64,000 nt of DNA from Kudoa neothunni (lineage: Eukaryota > Cnidaria). Each line of letters starts with the position of its first letter. Positions within the stretch are counted from its first letter, which is position 1. The stretch lies in the NCBI GenBank assembly GCA_964304625.1, contig OZ199840.1, positions 124,001-188,000 on the forward strand. The letters run 5' to 3'. Shown piece after piece: positions 40,601 to 52,370 of this stretch. The position numbers and the translations under genes are program-made. The notes below the pieces were generated by a model. It did not search any database and was not told where the DNA came from. It was given only the letters and a program-made list of their open reading frames with translations.

Positions 40601-40742
40601 TATAATGTTGTAATAAAAAGTTAATGTCAATTTTCTACCATATCCAGTCAGGTTCCTCCACTTTGTAGAATCTGGTCATTATAGCCATCAACACCACAGC
40701 ACTAATTGTTCCATAAAAAAATGTTTTATCAACTAATGCCAT
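31691..40742 (-). CDS. POMT2: Protein O-mannosyltransferase, POMT2-type, 21 exons
   Basis: Transfers mannose from dolichyl-phosphate-mannose to Ser/Thr in the ER, known to act as a POMT1-POMT2 complex. Exons (minus): 40639-40742, 40511-40595, 40361-40465, 40213-40321, 40072-40174, 39952-40023, 39816-39909, 39665-39771, 39528-39616, 39376-39485, 39212-39324, 39093-39171, 32778-32929, 32642-32730, 32523-32602, 32403-32474, 32311-32364, 32134-32251, 31961-32092, 31827-31920, and 31787 to a TGA at 31739-31741 (669 codons). Phases agree throughout. Seen: a first membrane helix, the catalytic Asp-Glu in [10 protein letters not shown] (residues 35-44), DVHPPLG, TRYVLLD, MIR repeats ([53 protein letters not shown]), LLGNPV and [12 protein letters not shown] in the C-terminal membrane block. 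The family ending (KWMNMWNF) lies in frame beyond that TGA and stops at 31691. Human POMT2 is about 750 residues. Confidence 0.88.
33290..35498 (-). mobile_element. Tigger element, decayed, in a POMT2 intron
   Basis: Minus-strand transposase remnants in order: an N-terminal region at about 34990-35170, [12 protein letters not shown] near 34760-34800 (the first catalytic Asp appears as Asn), [18 protein letters not shown] near 34480-34540, the DDE end near 34330-34460 ([17 protein letters not shown]) and an acidic tail near 33440-33560 ([15 protein letters not shown]). Many stops are present. The right end is probably CAGTTGGTAACTGATTTTCC read from 35498, next to TA. The left end was not found. 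Confidence 0.65.
36048..38737 (+). mobile_element. piggyBac element in a POMT2 intron
   Basis: TTAA at 36044-36047 then CCCTCGAATACCTGG. The right end is the inverse (CCAGGTATTCGAGCG to 38737), followed by TAAA, a changed TTAA. Next to the left end is the palindrome GTGGACC-ACGCT-GGTCCAC (36064-36082). Confidence 0.85.
36453..38069 (+). pseudogene. piggyBac transposase, decayed
   Basis: A broken acidic N-terminus is followed by the core: [16 protein letters not shown] (37139 on) with [15 protein letters not shown], then [14 protein letters not shown] near 37365-37405, where the second catalytic Asp appears as Asn. Next is [20 protein letters not shown] at about 37673-37735, with CP where WP is usual, then a long helical region. 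After a stop at 37975 comes a zinc-finger tail ([14 protein letters not shown]). Several frame breaks occur. The Asp-to-Asn change alone would be expected to abolish catalysis. Confidence 0.78.
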
Positions 40743-41573
40743 CTTTTTTGAACTTAAATTTATTTTTTTTATTTCTCACTATATAACAATATGAACTTCT
40801 TCAATAATGAATAGTGTTAAAGTTCGAGATTTTTCGACACACTCAATCTTCTTTACAACAGGGACTCACTCCACTCGACTAATTTCATTCATAACAAATT
40901 TTATTTATTTTAATTAATTTGTAAAATAACAAGATACTTGTAATTAGTTCTTAAAATGATTGAAAAAAATGTTATTTTGAACTCATTAATTTTACAAATA
41001 TTAAATAATAATTTTTCCTCGTAAAAATTGGATGTAATCTAAACCTTACCTCCTTCGGATGCTTTTTGAATTTCCGAAAGGAATAATAAATAATTGTTTT
41101 TAATTATGATTTCTCTAATTTTTCGAAAATATTAAAATATTTTGTTATATAAAAATATTTAATACCGTTATCATTAATTAAAATGATAGTAATATATTTA
41201 ATAAATGACGACTAATTTATGTTTATTATATTTGCAGATTAAATTAGTTCGAATAAATACTCATTTTATTTGTAAAGTTTTATGACATAAGTTATTAAAT
41301 TAATATATCTAATTTTTACACTTTGTGCGCATGCGCAGACAGCATATTTAAACAATAAAGTAAATATAACGTCTCACATGATTGATGATTGTCTATTATT
41401 TTGTTTTAAAATAGTTTTTAATTTTTAATATAATGTAATTTATTTCTTCCTCGAATGAAGAAATCTTAGAATATTGGTTAGATCCATGATGCATAAAGTA
41501 AGCTTTTATCTTCGATAAAAAATCCAACGCTTCGCTTTATGTGGGTATTATATCGTTGTGAGATTCATTGTCC
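40743..41573. other. Upstream region of POMT2, nothing further recognised
   Basis: AT-rich. The first bases 5' of the start codon would hold its promoter, but no convincing core element stands out. A GC-rich patch GCGCATGCGC lies at 41328-41337. Confidence 0.4.
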
Positions 41574-42245
41574 TCAACATGAATTGCTAACCGATTTCCA
41601 TATGGTATCAGCCTCGGTATCTTTGAAGATGTTGATGATATCTTCTTCCTCAATCATTTCTCTTATTTCATCCGTTAATGGACAAGAATAATCATTCTGG
41701 ATGTGGATCGGGCATTCATCAAATTCTTGAGGATTTTGCTGGAATTTTCGGGGAAAACCCCGACTTTTTTTAAAACAATTTTTAATTGTATCCACGTTTA
41801 AATTATTCCATACCTCTCCAGTCATCAGTGTTGCGTCAAGAATGTCTGCAACTTTGGGTGTCACATCAGCTTCAACCGATGATATAAATTGTTTAATCAT
41901 ATTTTTTATAATGACATTTAAAAGCATGGATAATGCCCTGGTCTAGTAATCGAAGAACACTGGTTGTGTTTTTCGGGAAATATATTAACTGAATGTTCGA
42001 AAGATTTAAGAAGGTGTAGCAGGTAGCAGTGTCGAGAAATATTACAATAGTTCCAACTTTGTTTCTAAAATGTGAATTCAATTCAACCATCTAAGACTTG
42101 GAAATTTGAATGGACATCCAGGCTTATTTATTGCCTCTAGAGGGTAACGATGATTTAATGTTTTTAAAACATTTGGGATTGTTGAATTTACCAACTACTA
42201 AGGGGATCAATTTTTCGCCTGTCAATGACGCACCTAAAAGCAACG
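41574..42245 (-). pseudogene. Tigger transposase C-terminal remnant
   Basis: Minus strand from 42245: LLLGASLTGEKLIPLVV, then VIFLDTATCYTFLNLSNIQL and FPKNTTSVLRLLDQGIIHAF at 41930-42080, followed by the acidic tail to 41577 (VWNNLNVDTIKNCFKKS). The 5' half is missing at the point where the plus-strand Tigger begins. Tail and DDE parts are in different frames. Confidence 0.75.
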
Positions 42246-42247
42246 TA

Positions 42248-44177
42248 CAGTAGTAGTAGTGCAGGGTTATTGCGTAGCAGGGGTACTACGCACTTTATGA
42301 TATTATGGCACTGTGCCCTGATATAAATACACAGTGTTGTTATTTAAAGTAATAAACACTTAAAAATGTTTAATTGAGTGAAATTATTTTTGAAAATATG
42401 ACTCAGAGTCAGAAAATTTGGCTGCATGCTTACTGCGCACAAAAAATCCCCCAATTCGATCCAACGACATGGTTAGTACGAAATTAAGAAATCTGAGAAA
42501 GTATCCATAGTTAGATAACAAAGTTAAAATAATAAACCATTATGATGATATAAAAAAGTTCAGTGGCTCAAAAGCTAAAACTGTTGAGAAATTTGAATTA
42601 AAATCGAAATCTTCGTTAAGCAGCATAATATTAAAAAAAAACAGTATTCTGAAAGATTATAACACCGGGAACCTCAAGAAAAGATAATTTCAACGTTTTA
42701 GATTCTAAGGTTAAAGGGTGGATTGAGCTAGTGAAATCACCTAGTATCGAATTCTCTCAGGATGATGTAATTGAAAAGGTCTACATTTATTCATATGAAG
42801 TTAAAACACAATTAATAAGGTTGGTTTTAAGGATTTTCTTCGAGAGTTGGGTTGATAACAACAAGTTCATTGATGAATACAATAATGTTGTTCCTGAAAT
42901 AATTTCCTCTTGGAAAGATCAACCGTTAGAGTTTATCAGAAATTATGATCCGAAAGATATTTTTCATATGGATGAAACTGGATTTTTTTGCCAGAAAAAA
43001 GATAAAATACCATTTAAATTTACATCTCTGAGAAATGTAATGTATGGTTATGCATTTGAAATGGAGGAGAATTTGCGCGGTTCTAAAAAATCCAAAGAGA
43101 AAGTAAAAATCGTTGCGATCTACTCGATGTCAGAATAAAGACTCGTATTAATAATTCGCAATCATGAAAAGCCTTGGTGTTTGCATATAATAAAAGGCCT
43201 CCCACTTCCCTATTAAACTAACAAGAAGACTTTATTTTTTAAAAATATCTGATGGTATAAAAGCTGAAACTTCTCAATGTAAGAGAAGAACCATATGATT
43301 TGGTAAAAATTTCCCAGTTCATCCCACACTAAATTTTTCAAATATTCAACTCTATTTTCCACAAAAGAAACAACCAGCGTATTGCAACAATTAGATCAAG
43401 GAATTATTAATGGTTCTTAATACATGTACAAAAATAATCTGACGAATTATTTGATAAATAAAGTTACTGTTAATTCTGTTAGTATATTGATATCAATTTA
43501 AATAATGATCCACCAGATTTACTTGATGATATGTACATGATGAAAGAAGTGTGGAAATTAGTGAGTGAAGAAATAATCAAAACCTGTTTTAAAAAATCAT
43601 TTTTGTTAATAATTGCAGATCAGGAGACATTATGCTTTCGATTGGGAGTAAATCCCTGGAAAAATCAAACTGAAGGTCGGGTTAATATAGAAGAAATTAC
43701 TTCATTTAAAGGTCCAGAAGGTAAATATGTTAACTCAATAAATAATGAAGTCGTCGCAGTGAATAAATCGTTTACTGATGAAAATTATTAAAAAACTAAC
43801 AACACTAGTTCCATTGATGAGGTCATTGGGAATTTTAATAAATTAAGAGAAAATATTTTTGCTCGTGGTTTACCTGTGTTAGAAAATAAAACAAAATTGA
43901 ACTTTTCCATCTGTAAAATAAGACACGGTTCGTAAAAGAATGATAAAATGGCTGACTGTTTAAAAAAATCCACATATTTTCGAATAATTATAATGTATTT
44001 ATTCGACATTTGTTGTTTTTCGTTTAACATTCAACTTTGTATGAATATCTCCTAGTTATCATTAATGTAAAAAAGAAAGTGTAACTTTTAAATACAAAAT
44101 ATGACCGCGCGCGAGCTTGGATACTACGCACCTAAAAGGTTTATCCCAAAAAAGTGCGTAGTATCCCTGTACTATTG
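42248..44177 (+). mobile_element. Second-lineage Tigger element, decayed
   Basis: Left end CAGTAGTAGTAGTGCAGGG, right end inverse of CAATAGTACAGGGATACTAC, with internal TACTACGCACTT in both arms and TA on both sides. Transposase remnants on the plus strand: 42731-43138 (IFHMDETGFFCQKKDKIPFK is the first catalytic region), VLQQLDQGIING near 43380, and tail 43531-43790 (VWKLVSEEIIKTCFKKSF). Its ends differ from those of the 3607 Tigger, so it is a separate family. Confidence 0.8.
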
Positions 44178-44179
44178 TA

Positions 44180-44902
44180 TTTTCATTAAAATAAAAATTT
44201 CTTTAATGAATTAATTTCAGCTGAATCCTTATCAACAAAAATAACTTTTGTTATTTCTGTTTCTTCCATTCATTTACGAAACGAAGATATTACATTATCA
44301 ACCAAATTTTGAGTTTCATTTTTAACGAAAGCGAAGAAGTTTGATCGAGTTCGTCCATGAGAGTCAACTAATGCAAAGTTTTACAATGGATATTTTGTTT
44401 TGTTTACTTTGTAGGTTTCATCAATATGTAAAATTTCACCATAGTTAGCATAGTGACTGCATATTTTTCGTAGTGAAACAGAAAACGTTTAGTTGATCCG
44501 ATTCTGCTTCTTTGTAGACGTTGAGCAAGAGTTGACCATCTTGTTTTTTAGAAAGGTGTTCCATAGAGAATGATTCTTGAGTATTCTTGTATATGCGATG
44601 TTTCAGATTTCTAATTTGCTTTAAACTGAAAGGGATGTTCAAATCGGATTCAAGACTTTCTTTGCTCCTTTGTTATCTGCACCCCAATAAAAACACAATG
44701 TTAACGATCGTTTCATCTCATTCGATACATTTTGATTATATTGATAGAAGGATATGTCGTATTTTACGTGATTTCGAGTTATATTGTAATTAAGCACATA
44801 TACCGCTTCGTTTTGAGTAGATATGGTAATAAATGCTGGACAAATTTTGATAACGAGGACTGAGGTGCAGATGTACTTTTTTTGAATGGTTAACGTCGCC
44901 AT
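44180..44902 (-). pseudogene. MULE transposase remnant (ZSWIM-like)
   Basis: Minus strand: an N-terminal zinc-binding-like region (CPAFITISTQNEAVYVLNYN), a helical segment, then the MULE DDE segment YGEILHIDETYKVNKTKYPL with FALVDSHGRTRS and IFVDKDSAEINS. It is cut off abruptly at the right end of the Tigger element. Frame changes occur between parts. Confidence 0.7.
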
Positions 44903-47131
44903 GTGGGCAGATATATTTAATATATCCGCAAATTAATTTTTCTTCGTTATTATTAACATTATCCGACTGATTATCTTCATTTTTATATTCGATGCTCCTA
45001 CCATTTCTGTAAGAGAAACCAGATCCTTAATTTTAGTGTAAGAACATAACATTTTATAACAGTACTTTAATACAATTATCAAGACATTGTTTCATCTGGG
45101 TATACGAAGAAAATTGATTTTTAATAATCTGTGTACACTCCCCGCCATATTAATTTATTAAGACCGACTCCCTACCACTACACGTGAGCCCAATAATAAT
45201 ATAAACAAATCGTCGCCAAATCATATTGTTAAATAAATTTCGTAATTTCAATTTTATATGTTGAACTTTATTTATCGATTTCAACTTACATTGTTGATTA
45301 TAAGAGAAGACACTCGGTTGACTATTGTGAATTCTAACTGAAAATTCATTTTCATAAAATATAAATTATCTTTTTGTATAAATAAGGAAAAGAATTCTTT
45401 TTCTGATAATTATCGCATTCTTAAATCATAAACCTTGTACATATACATCGACAATATGTTTCAAATAATGACAGTTAAGTTTTTTAATCTGTAATCATTT
45501 TATGTACATAAATAATATCTAAAAAATATAATCCTATGACCATCGCGCGTGCACCGGTGTAGTGGAAAGAGACATCGTTAGGTAATGAGTAGTGAAAAGA
45601 TAATGTTCATCCTTTTTCAATTATGCATAGAAAACTGAGTTAACCAAAAAATTTTAGTTTTAATTTATTTTAGAATTAATTCGGGAAATTCTCAAGTTAA
45701 AATATAAACTAAAATAGTACAGATTATAATTTTAAGACAGTTTTTATTGTTATTATTATTTTCACACTTCAATAAAAAGTATAATTGAGTCTTGACATTC
45801 AAATGAAGGAGGGGGTGCGAATTGAAGGTGGAAATTAGGATTGGGGAACGGGTGTAAAGTTAATAGGGAAACACTGCCCTATACTATAACTTTTATAAAT
45901 TTACAAAAATTCTATTGCCTCACATTTTTCGTCAATACTGAATAGTTCCTTGATAATTCCGAACCCTCGCTAACCCAGTCACCAAACATAAAATGTCACG
46001 CCATATGAAGGAAACTCGATATCGGAGAACATTAGACTTGAAAACATTTTTAAACATTTTTCCTCCGTATGTGTTATTGCAAAAAAAGTAAAATTAACTA
46101 CGAACTTTGGTGAGTCTAAAATTTATAAAATCGATGTCAAAATTTATAATCACGTTATATCCAATTTTGAACGTAGATGCAAAATGATTTTAAGGGATTT
46201 TTTGAAAATAATTTTAGTACAGTAGGTGACCACTCGTTTGTAATCTCCACGAGTATTGAAAAATGTACGAAAAATTGGTCATTAAGAAAAGCACGTAAAA
46301 ATAGCAAATGTAAATTAAAATTCGTTTTATTAACTTGATACATTCCATTATAAAAAAATACGGTATATCATTTAAAAAAAATTAATACAGCATAAATCTA
46401 CTTTTTGTTAAAAGTACAAACGAGTCGACAGTGCGAAAAACTGGTCACCCACTGTGTTAAATAATCCAATAATTAATTTATTTATTAATATTTTCCACAT
46501 AACATTAGCTTTTAAATAGCCCAAGATTTCATTAAAAACTGGAATAAGTACTAAAACCACAATTATAGTTCCCAAGAAATGAGTTTGCATTGATTAGTGT
46601 TGAAAATCCTAGATGCCAATACACAAGCCGTTGAGCTAATTTTTTTAATAAACAGCAACAAAATATTAATCATATCTTGTTATCTAGTTTTTCAGATATT
46701 TATATTTCACATCAATTTCAGTACCGTTATTTAGTGTATAATTTATAAAGTAACCGAATACAACATCCAAATATTTTGGAGATTAATCAACGTTTAAAAC
46801 TATTTTTCGATAAATATATTCAATTTATTATAATTATTTCGTTTAACAAAATAAATATTATGCGTGCATCATATTTCATTAAGTTTTAGCAATTTCTAAT
46901 AATTATAAAAAAAATTTTAAAAGTTTATTAACAATCCCACATTTTTATCCGAATCATATCATCCCTATCAAGTTTTATAATAACGTTGGAACATATCAAA
47001 GATAAAATATTTTTATTTTATTAAGTATCAATAAGTTTTAATTATTGATAAATCATATATATCACACCATTAGTTAAAAATATAAATTTCTATAGTTAGA
47101 TTAAAGGATAATAATTCATAAATGCGGGAAA
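44903..47131. other. Intergenic region downstream of gene D
   Basis: Contains the MITE at 46220-46454. A hAT-like end (GGGAAACACTGCCCTATA) near 45878-45895 resembles the right end of the Charlie element at 56567; no partner end was found. The rest is AT-rich with no gene seen. Confidence 0.5.
46220..46454. mobile_element. pogo/Tc1-like MITE, 235 bp
   Basis: The left end CAGTAGGTGACCACT is matched inversely by the right end (CAGTGGGTGACCAGT read from 46454). Subterminal CTCGTTTGTA / TACAAACGAG also pair. TA precedes the left end; the right flank begins TG. No coding. Confidence 0.7.
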
Positions 47132-50130
47132 TTAATTTTTCTTCTTGAAAACCACGAAACCAATAGCACCCATGATCATAGCTCCAATAGCCGCTACAAC
47201 GATTACTCTAAAATGATGTCAGTTAAATTTTAGGAATATAACAAAGTAATACATGACCACGGTTTTAGAACTAAATAAAAGAATTAATTTATTTCAAAAA
47301 TATTAATTAATAAACCTTGAACTGCTTTTGGCTCCTAAAAGTTACAATTTAAATTATTTTCGAAGTAATAATGTTTTACCTTGCTCAATAGTGGCCGTCC
47401 CATAAACTGTTTTATCGGTGGAACTGTACACAGTCAAGTGATAATTGTTGCCATCTGCTAATCCACCGATAGTGAATGATTTGCATGAAGGGTACGTTCT
47501 ACATCCATTGTCATTTCGTCTCATGCATTTTTTAATAATTGCTATCGATTTGGTACTCGCGTTACGTAATTCCCACTTACATTTGGATTTTTCATTAAGA
47601 CTCGACGGAAGCGTGTTTTCTATAACAAATGATTCACCATCCCTTGTTATGGTCACATATATTATTTTGTCGTTTTCTGTGGGATTCCCCTTTGGAGCAG
47701 CTATTTATTTTAAATATAATAATAATATCGAAAATATTTTTACTAGCTACTAAAGTAATTTCATTTCGCTCTGATTTTCCCACTGCAGTAATAGACACTT
47801 TATACTCTTCATTTGCATCATAGTCGTTGAATTTAATAGAACTGCACAATGGAAATGAGGAGCATGTGTTTGAATTGACCGGGCTCGCAGTTGTATCAAC
47901 TGTTGTAGCTGGGGCAACATTTGTGTCAGTTTCAGTTTGAGTAATAGATTCAGCTCTTGCAATTTTTAATTCATTAATTTCTGATTTTAGACTTTGAATT
48001 TTACTAGTACCAGTTTGTCCTTGGTCGGGATTAGGACTGGATTCGGCTGGTGAGCTTGTTGGAGTATTTTGAGTTTCTGGCGCAGCTGCCGGTGTCTGTG
48101 ATGCTTCGCAGACGTAAACATCTTCAAACCTTTCATCTTTTTTTATTTGGATTGTATAATGGCAAATGGCTTCTGGGACTTTTTTGGACAATTGTGCATT
48201 CAATTCCAATCCTTGCTCAGTGTATTTTTGAGTTATTCTCAAGGTTGCCAGATCTAGATTGAGTTAATAAGTTAACTTTTTGAGAAATATACTCGTCGTA
48301 ACATTTTCATATATGTGTTCTTTGTACTCCTTATCAGCAATGACCTTAACGTCGTAAGAAGAGTTTGGTTCAAGGTCAATTATTGTTATTGATTCTCTAC
48401 ATCTTCCTCTACAGGGGTTAGTTTCAGTACATTTAGCGGTGTAAAATGTATTTTTCCCGGCTGGACTTATATAATACTCACAGTTTGGCTCATTTTTCGG
48501 ATTGCTTTCGTTGTTACCTCCAATGGCTGTTAGTATAGTTGTTGATTCTGTTTTAGTAGGGGCAGTTGCTTGAAAATTTTTGTCATCATTTTTATCTTTG
48601 AAAACTTTTAGTTACTGCTAGTTAATTTTCAATTGTTACCTGTCCTTATAAATATTTGTTCTTTAAAATTATCTGGATCTGTTATACCAGATTCAATTTC
48701 GATGATGTATGGTTTTCCTGGTAATAGTTGCTCAATTACTACCTCAGTGCATTCTATTTTACAGGTATCAGCTCCACTGACACTCGTACTGCTATTGCAT
48801 TTCGATACCGTAGTTGTAGCCGGCTTAATTGTGTCAGCAGGATAATGCTTTATAGTACAAGTAGTGAATGCAGTCCCTGATGGTTTATATACGGCAGCAT
48901 CCAATTTTACACCCCCCTTTTTCAAATCAGACAAAAGACCATCTCCACTTTCCAAAATGGCTATAAAAACGAATATACAATATTGTTACGAAAAATAAAA
49001 TACCAAACTTTTTCTGAGAAAACCCATCTAGATTACCGGTAATGGTTTTAGATAGGTCGTGGTGTTTGGTTTGAATCAAGACTTGGTAGAATGCTTTTGC
49101 TTCAGTTACAGTAAGTTCCACATCTTTACAAGGTACGTAACACTTTCCGGCAGTATTACCACATTTTGATTCAAACACAGCGTTAGCTGCTTCCCGTTTA
49201 CCGCCCTTAATGCTGAATATGCAAATTTCAGCGGATAATGTTAAATCTGTGAATTTAAGAGCAACTTGATTAGCAACTCCCGCCCTTTTTGTTACGTAAT
49301 ACTGAGGTTCATAAATAGCAATATTTTTCTTCATGTATGCATTTGGCATATAGTAAAAGAAACTTGGATAATTCACGCATCTCATCTCATAATGAGGAAT
49401 CAATACGTCAAACTCAACATCATTCTCTGTGTTTCCTGTATCGCATGTTTGCCCTGCATTACCCCCTTTGAATTGTGCGTCCTTATAATGGATTGGGCAC
49501 GCAACTGGAGAGCAAGTTTTTGTTAGAAGTTTCAATTTTTCTGTAGCCATAGAGATCGATACTTGAGGATTGACCAATAATGCTAAATTTGATGAAATTA
49601 TTTATCAATTCAAAGTTATTTAGATTACGTATGGCTAAACCAAACACCTTTCCACCTCTTGTATACTGCTGTGATTTAACAGTCCCATCTTCACCAACAT
49701 ATACATACATGTATTTTGTTCTAGGAGAAAGTTTATCATATGGTACTTTACTTGTTTGGCTATTGCAATCGATTATGCATTTTGTGGTTTCGGCAGTTTC
49801 ATGTCCAGGGCATTCTGAAATTTCTTTAAGATCAGCTGGAGTACTTGAGTCGAGTATAGTTTCTGCTTCGTTTGACCTCAATATACGACATTTTCCTGTA
49901 GCATAACTTGTTCCGCCAAGTGTATGCTTAACTACATTGGAGCTAGCGGAGCTATCATATTCAATTCGATAATTTAGAATAGCTAATGGAGTAGACGTTG
50001 ATGGAGAAGCGGGCGCCGTTGCATTTTCCATCGTACAAAATAATGCGATTTGTATGACTAATAAAGATTCACTGATGATAATAAAAAACTATATACATAG
50101 GAGGTAATTCAAAAATTTATCCCTAACCAT
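47132..50130 (-). CDS. Family gene D: intact 866-residue type I membrane protein with four-Cys domains
   Basis: Nine exons on the minus strand: 50097-50130, 49629-50057, 49004-49582, 48640-48960, 48293-48604, 47744-48253, 47380-47700, 47316-47334 and 47132-47207. Together they make 2,601 nt with no stop. Introns are 35-46 nt, the last 108 nt. Residues 1 to about 25 form a signal peptide (MVRDKFLNYLLFIQIALFC). Exons 2, 4, 5, 6 and 7 (residues 12-154, 348-454, 455-558, 559-728, 729-835) each hold a four-Cys unit. It ends in a fibronectin-III-like strand such as LSPRTKYMYVY, LLPGKPYIIEI, LEPNSSYDVKV, YDANEEYKVSI or LADGNNYHLTV. Exon 3 (155-347) is a longer unknown domain. Exon 6 has a Pro/Ser/Thr-rich linker. 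Residues 843-862 are a membrane helix; the tail is KKKN. Function unknown; surface or ER-cycling receptor-like role inferred. Confidence 0.88.
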
Positions 50131-52116
50131 AATGAAAGGAAAAGCAAAATAACAAATAAAACTGAATAAATGAATACTACAATAAGCCGACACTTGTATC
50201 GGGTAAATAGCCCATCTAAGAGACAATTGATTTAATAATCCAATTCTTCATTGATTTTAAGTTTCTGATTAGTTTATGTTTTTTTTATTATTAAAATACA
50301 ACCTAATTATTAATTTAAAAATTTTAATAATACCAGATACAAAATATGAAAATCATAAGAGTGGATTTCATTTTATTAAGATTACCATGAAATCCAAGGT
50401 TTACCTGATGACGTATGATGGATTCTTTAGAATTTGAAGCCATTTTTATCTATATCAATTTTCTATTGAATTTCATTACAAAATAGATCAGATATTTGTA
50501 TTATTACATTTTTTATACATATTAGAAATCAATCTTTATTATCTCTACCACACTCAAATGGATATTGGTCATAATACAAAGATATTTCCTATTATAAAAT
50601 TTTATAAATTTACATAAGGAAACTAATTTTTCAAAATATAAGATAGAAAAACGTTTTTTTTGATTAAAAATGAAGTACGTTACATAACGTTAAATGACCG
50701 AAATCCATGAAGCAGCGTCATACAATAATGTGTCTTTAAACTCTTCTTAATCTTAGAAAATGTAATAAAAAATCAACCTTTTAAATTTAAATTTTGGATA
50801 TTTGATTTAACATTATAAAAGGAAGATTACACACAAATAAAAATGTAATCTAATACATGATAATAACTTTAAATATTCCTCATTTTGATATTTTAAGAAG
50901 ATTTTTTTGGACTTCATATAAAAAATTCGAGCTAAATATAATATTTAGTCAATAAAACAAAATGTTTTTCAAAGTAAATTAATTGATCCTGCCTAAAATT
51001 TAATATAATTATTTCCTACCTAAAATCGTAATCAAAAAACAAGATTTGATTCATTTGTAAATTGGGTTATTTATTTGAAAAATATTATAATCATTAACTT
51101 AAACTATTTTTTAAAGTTTACCATCATTTGCAGCTTAAACTAATTTTATAGTTATTAAAGATATTTCCTAAATTAATTAATTCTCAAATTTGAGAATTCA
51201 TGTATTATTAACTTTTTAAGCTAAAAAACTTAAATTTCGATTGATAATAAAATGATGCATTTTAAGAGTTAATCACAATTTTTTGAATGAGGCAAAAGCT
51301 GCTCATTCTAAAATTCCCTTAAATTAGGCAATACAAATATATATTTACTATTCAAGTACCACTTTGATTTATTTAACATTACAAATGATCCAAAATTGAT
51401 TGAAATAATTCTTTCTGACCTTCAGACATGAAAATTTTTCAGATTATATTTAAACTCAAAATTTGCATCACCATATCTTATGTTAAACATCACGTCATCT
51501 AATGTAGTCATTAATATAAACTTTTCTTATCGTTTATCAGGGTTTCCTTTTTTACCTTAATTTAAATATTGAACAAAAATTTATTTTTAAATTAACTTTT
51601 CTGCGTATAATAAATATAAAAATGTCAAATAAAATTTACATATTTATTTGAATGTGCTTGTTTTTAGTAAATTTCTCCGTTGTGAAAAAAATTATTAATA
51701 TTTAATTATGATTATATTTTGTAAAATGATTATAAATTTAACATTAGAGTTTTTACAGATTGACAGAAAATTAATTATATATCTAGTAAAATCATTCCAT
51801 GGAACAAAGTTAAGATGGATGCAAACCTTCCGTGTATGTATATTTTTAGAAGTTTCTGTTGTAGAAAAGTAATTCCAATTTCTTTGTTTAGTATTTAAAT
51901 GACCTATCATTGCTTAAAACGCAGATAACTCTTATCTGGCGAAATCTTGCCGGAAGCGCGATCAAAAGTTAAATTTATTATTCGGCATCCTATTCAAGCC
52001 GTGTGTGAAAGTTAATATTGCAGTGAAAATAAAGAAAAAATTTGAAATAAAATAACAATTTATTAATTATATAATATTCTAAAGTTTGGTTACATACTGT
52101 GGAGATTATTTCTAAG
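50131..52116. other. Upstream region of gene D
   Basis: The putative initiator TTTATTCAGTT (around 50160-50170) and the region to about 50210 are shared with gene C. The remainder is AT-rich with no recognised gene or repeat. Confidence 0.5.
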
Positions 52117-52370
52117 AAGGATGGCAATTTCGTTCGTTCAAAAAATTTGAAGTCTTGAGAGCGAACACGAACTTATCACCCTCGCCTTAGACTATTGGAA
52201 GATTCTAAATATCGAAATCTAAGAAAGTTGGGTAACATTTTTTTGAGATATAGCGGCCACTTGAGCTCCGAGGTTTTTTCTAATAGCGAACAAATCCTCA
52301 AAAGTGATTGTTCACACATGAACTCATTTACCTTGTTGAAACTGCCAGTCAATTCCAACAATAAAGTTAA

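Noticed and set aside
45770-45900. hAT-like end without a partner
   Set aside because: Only one end is visible, so no element could be delimited.
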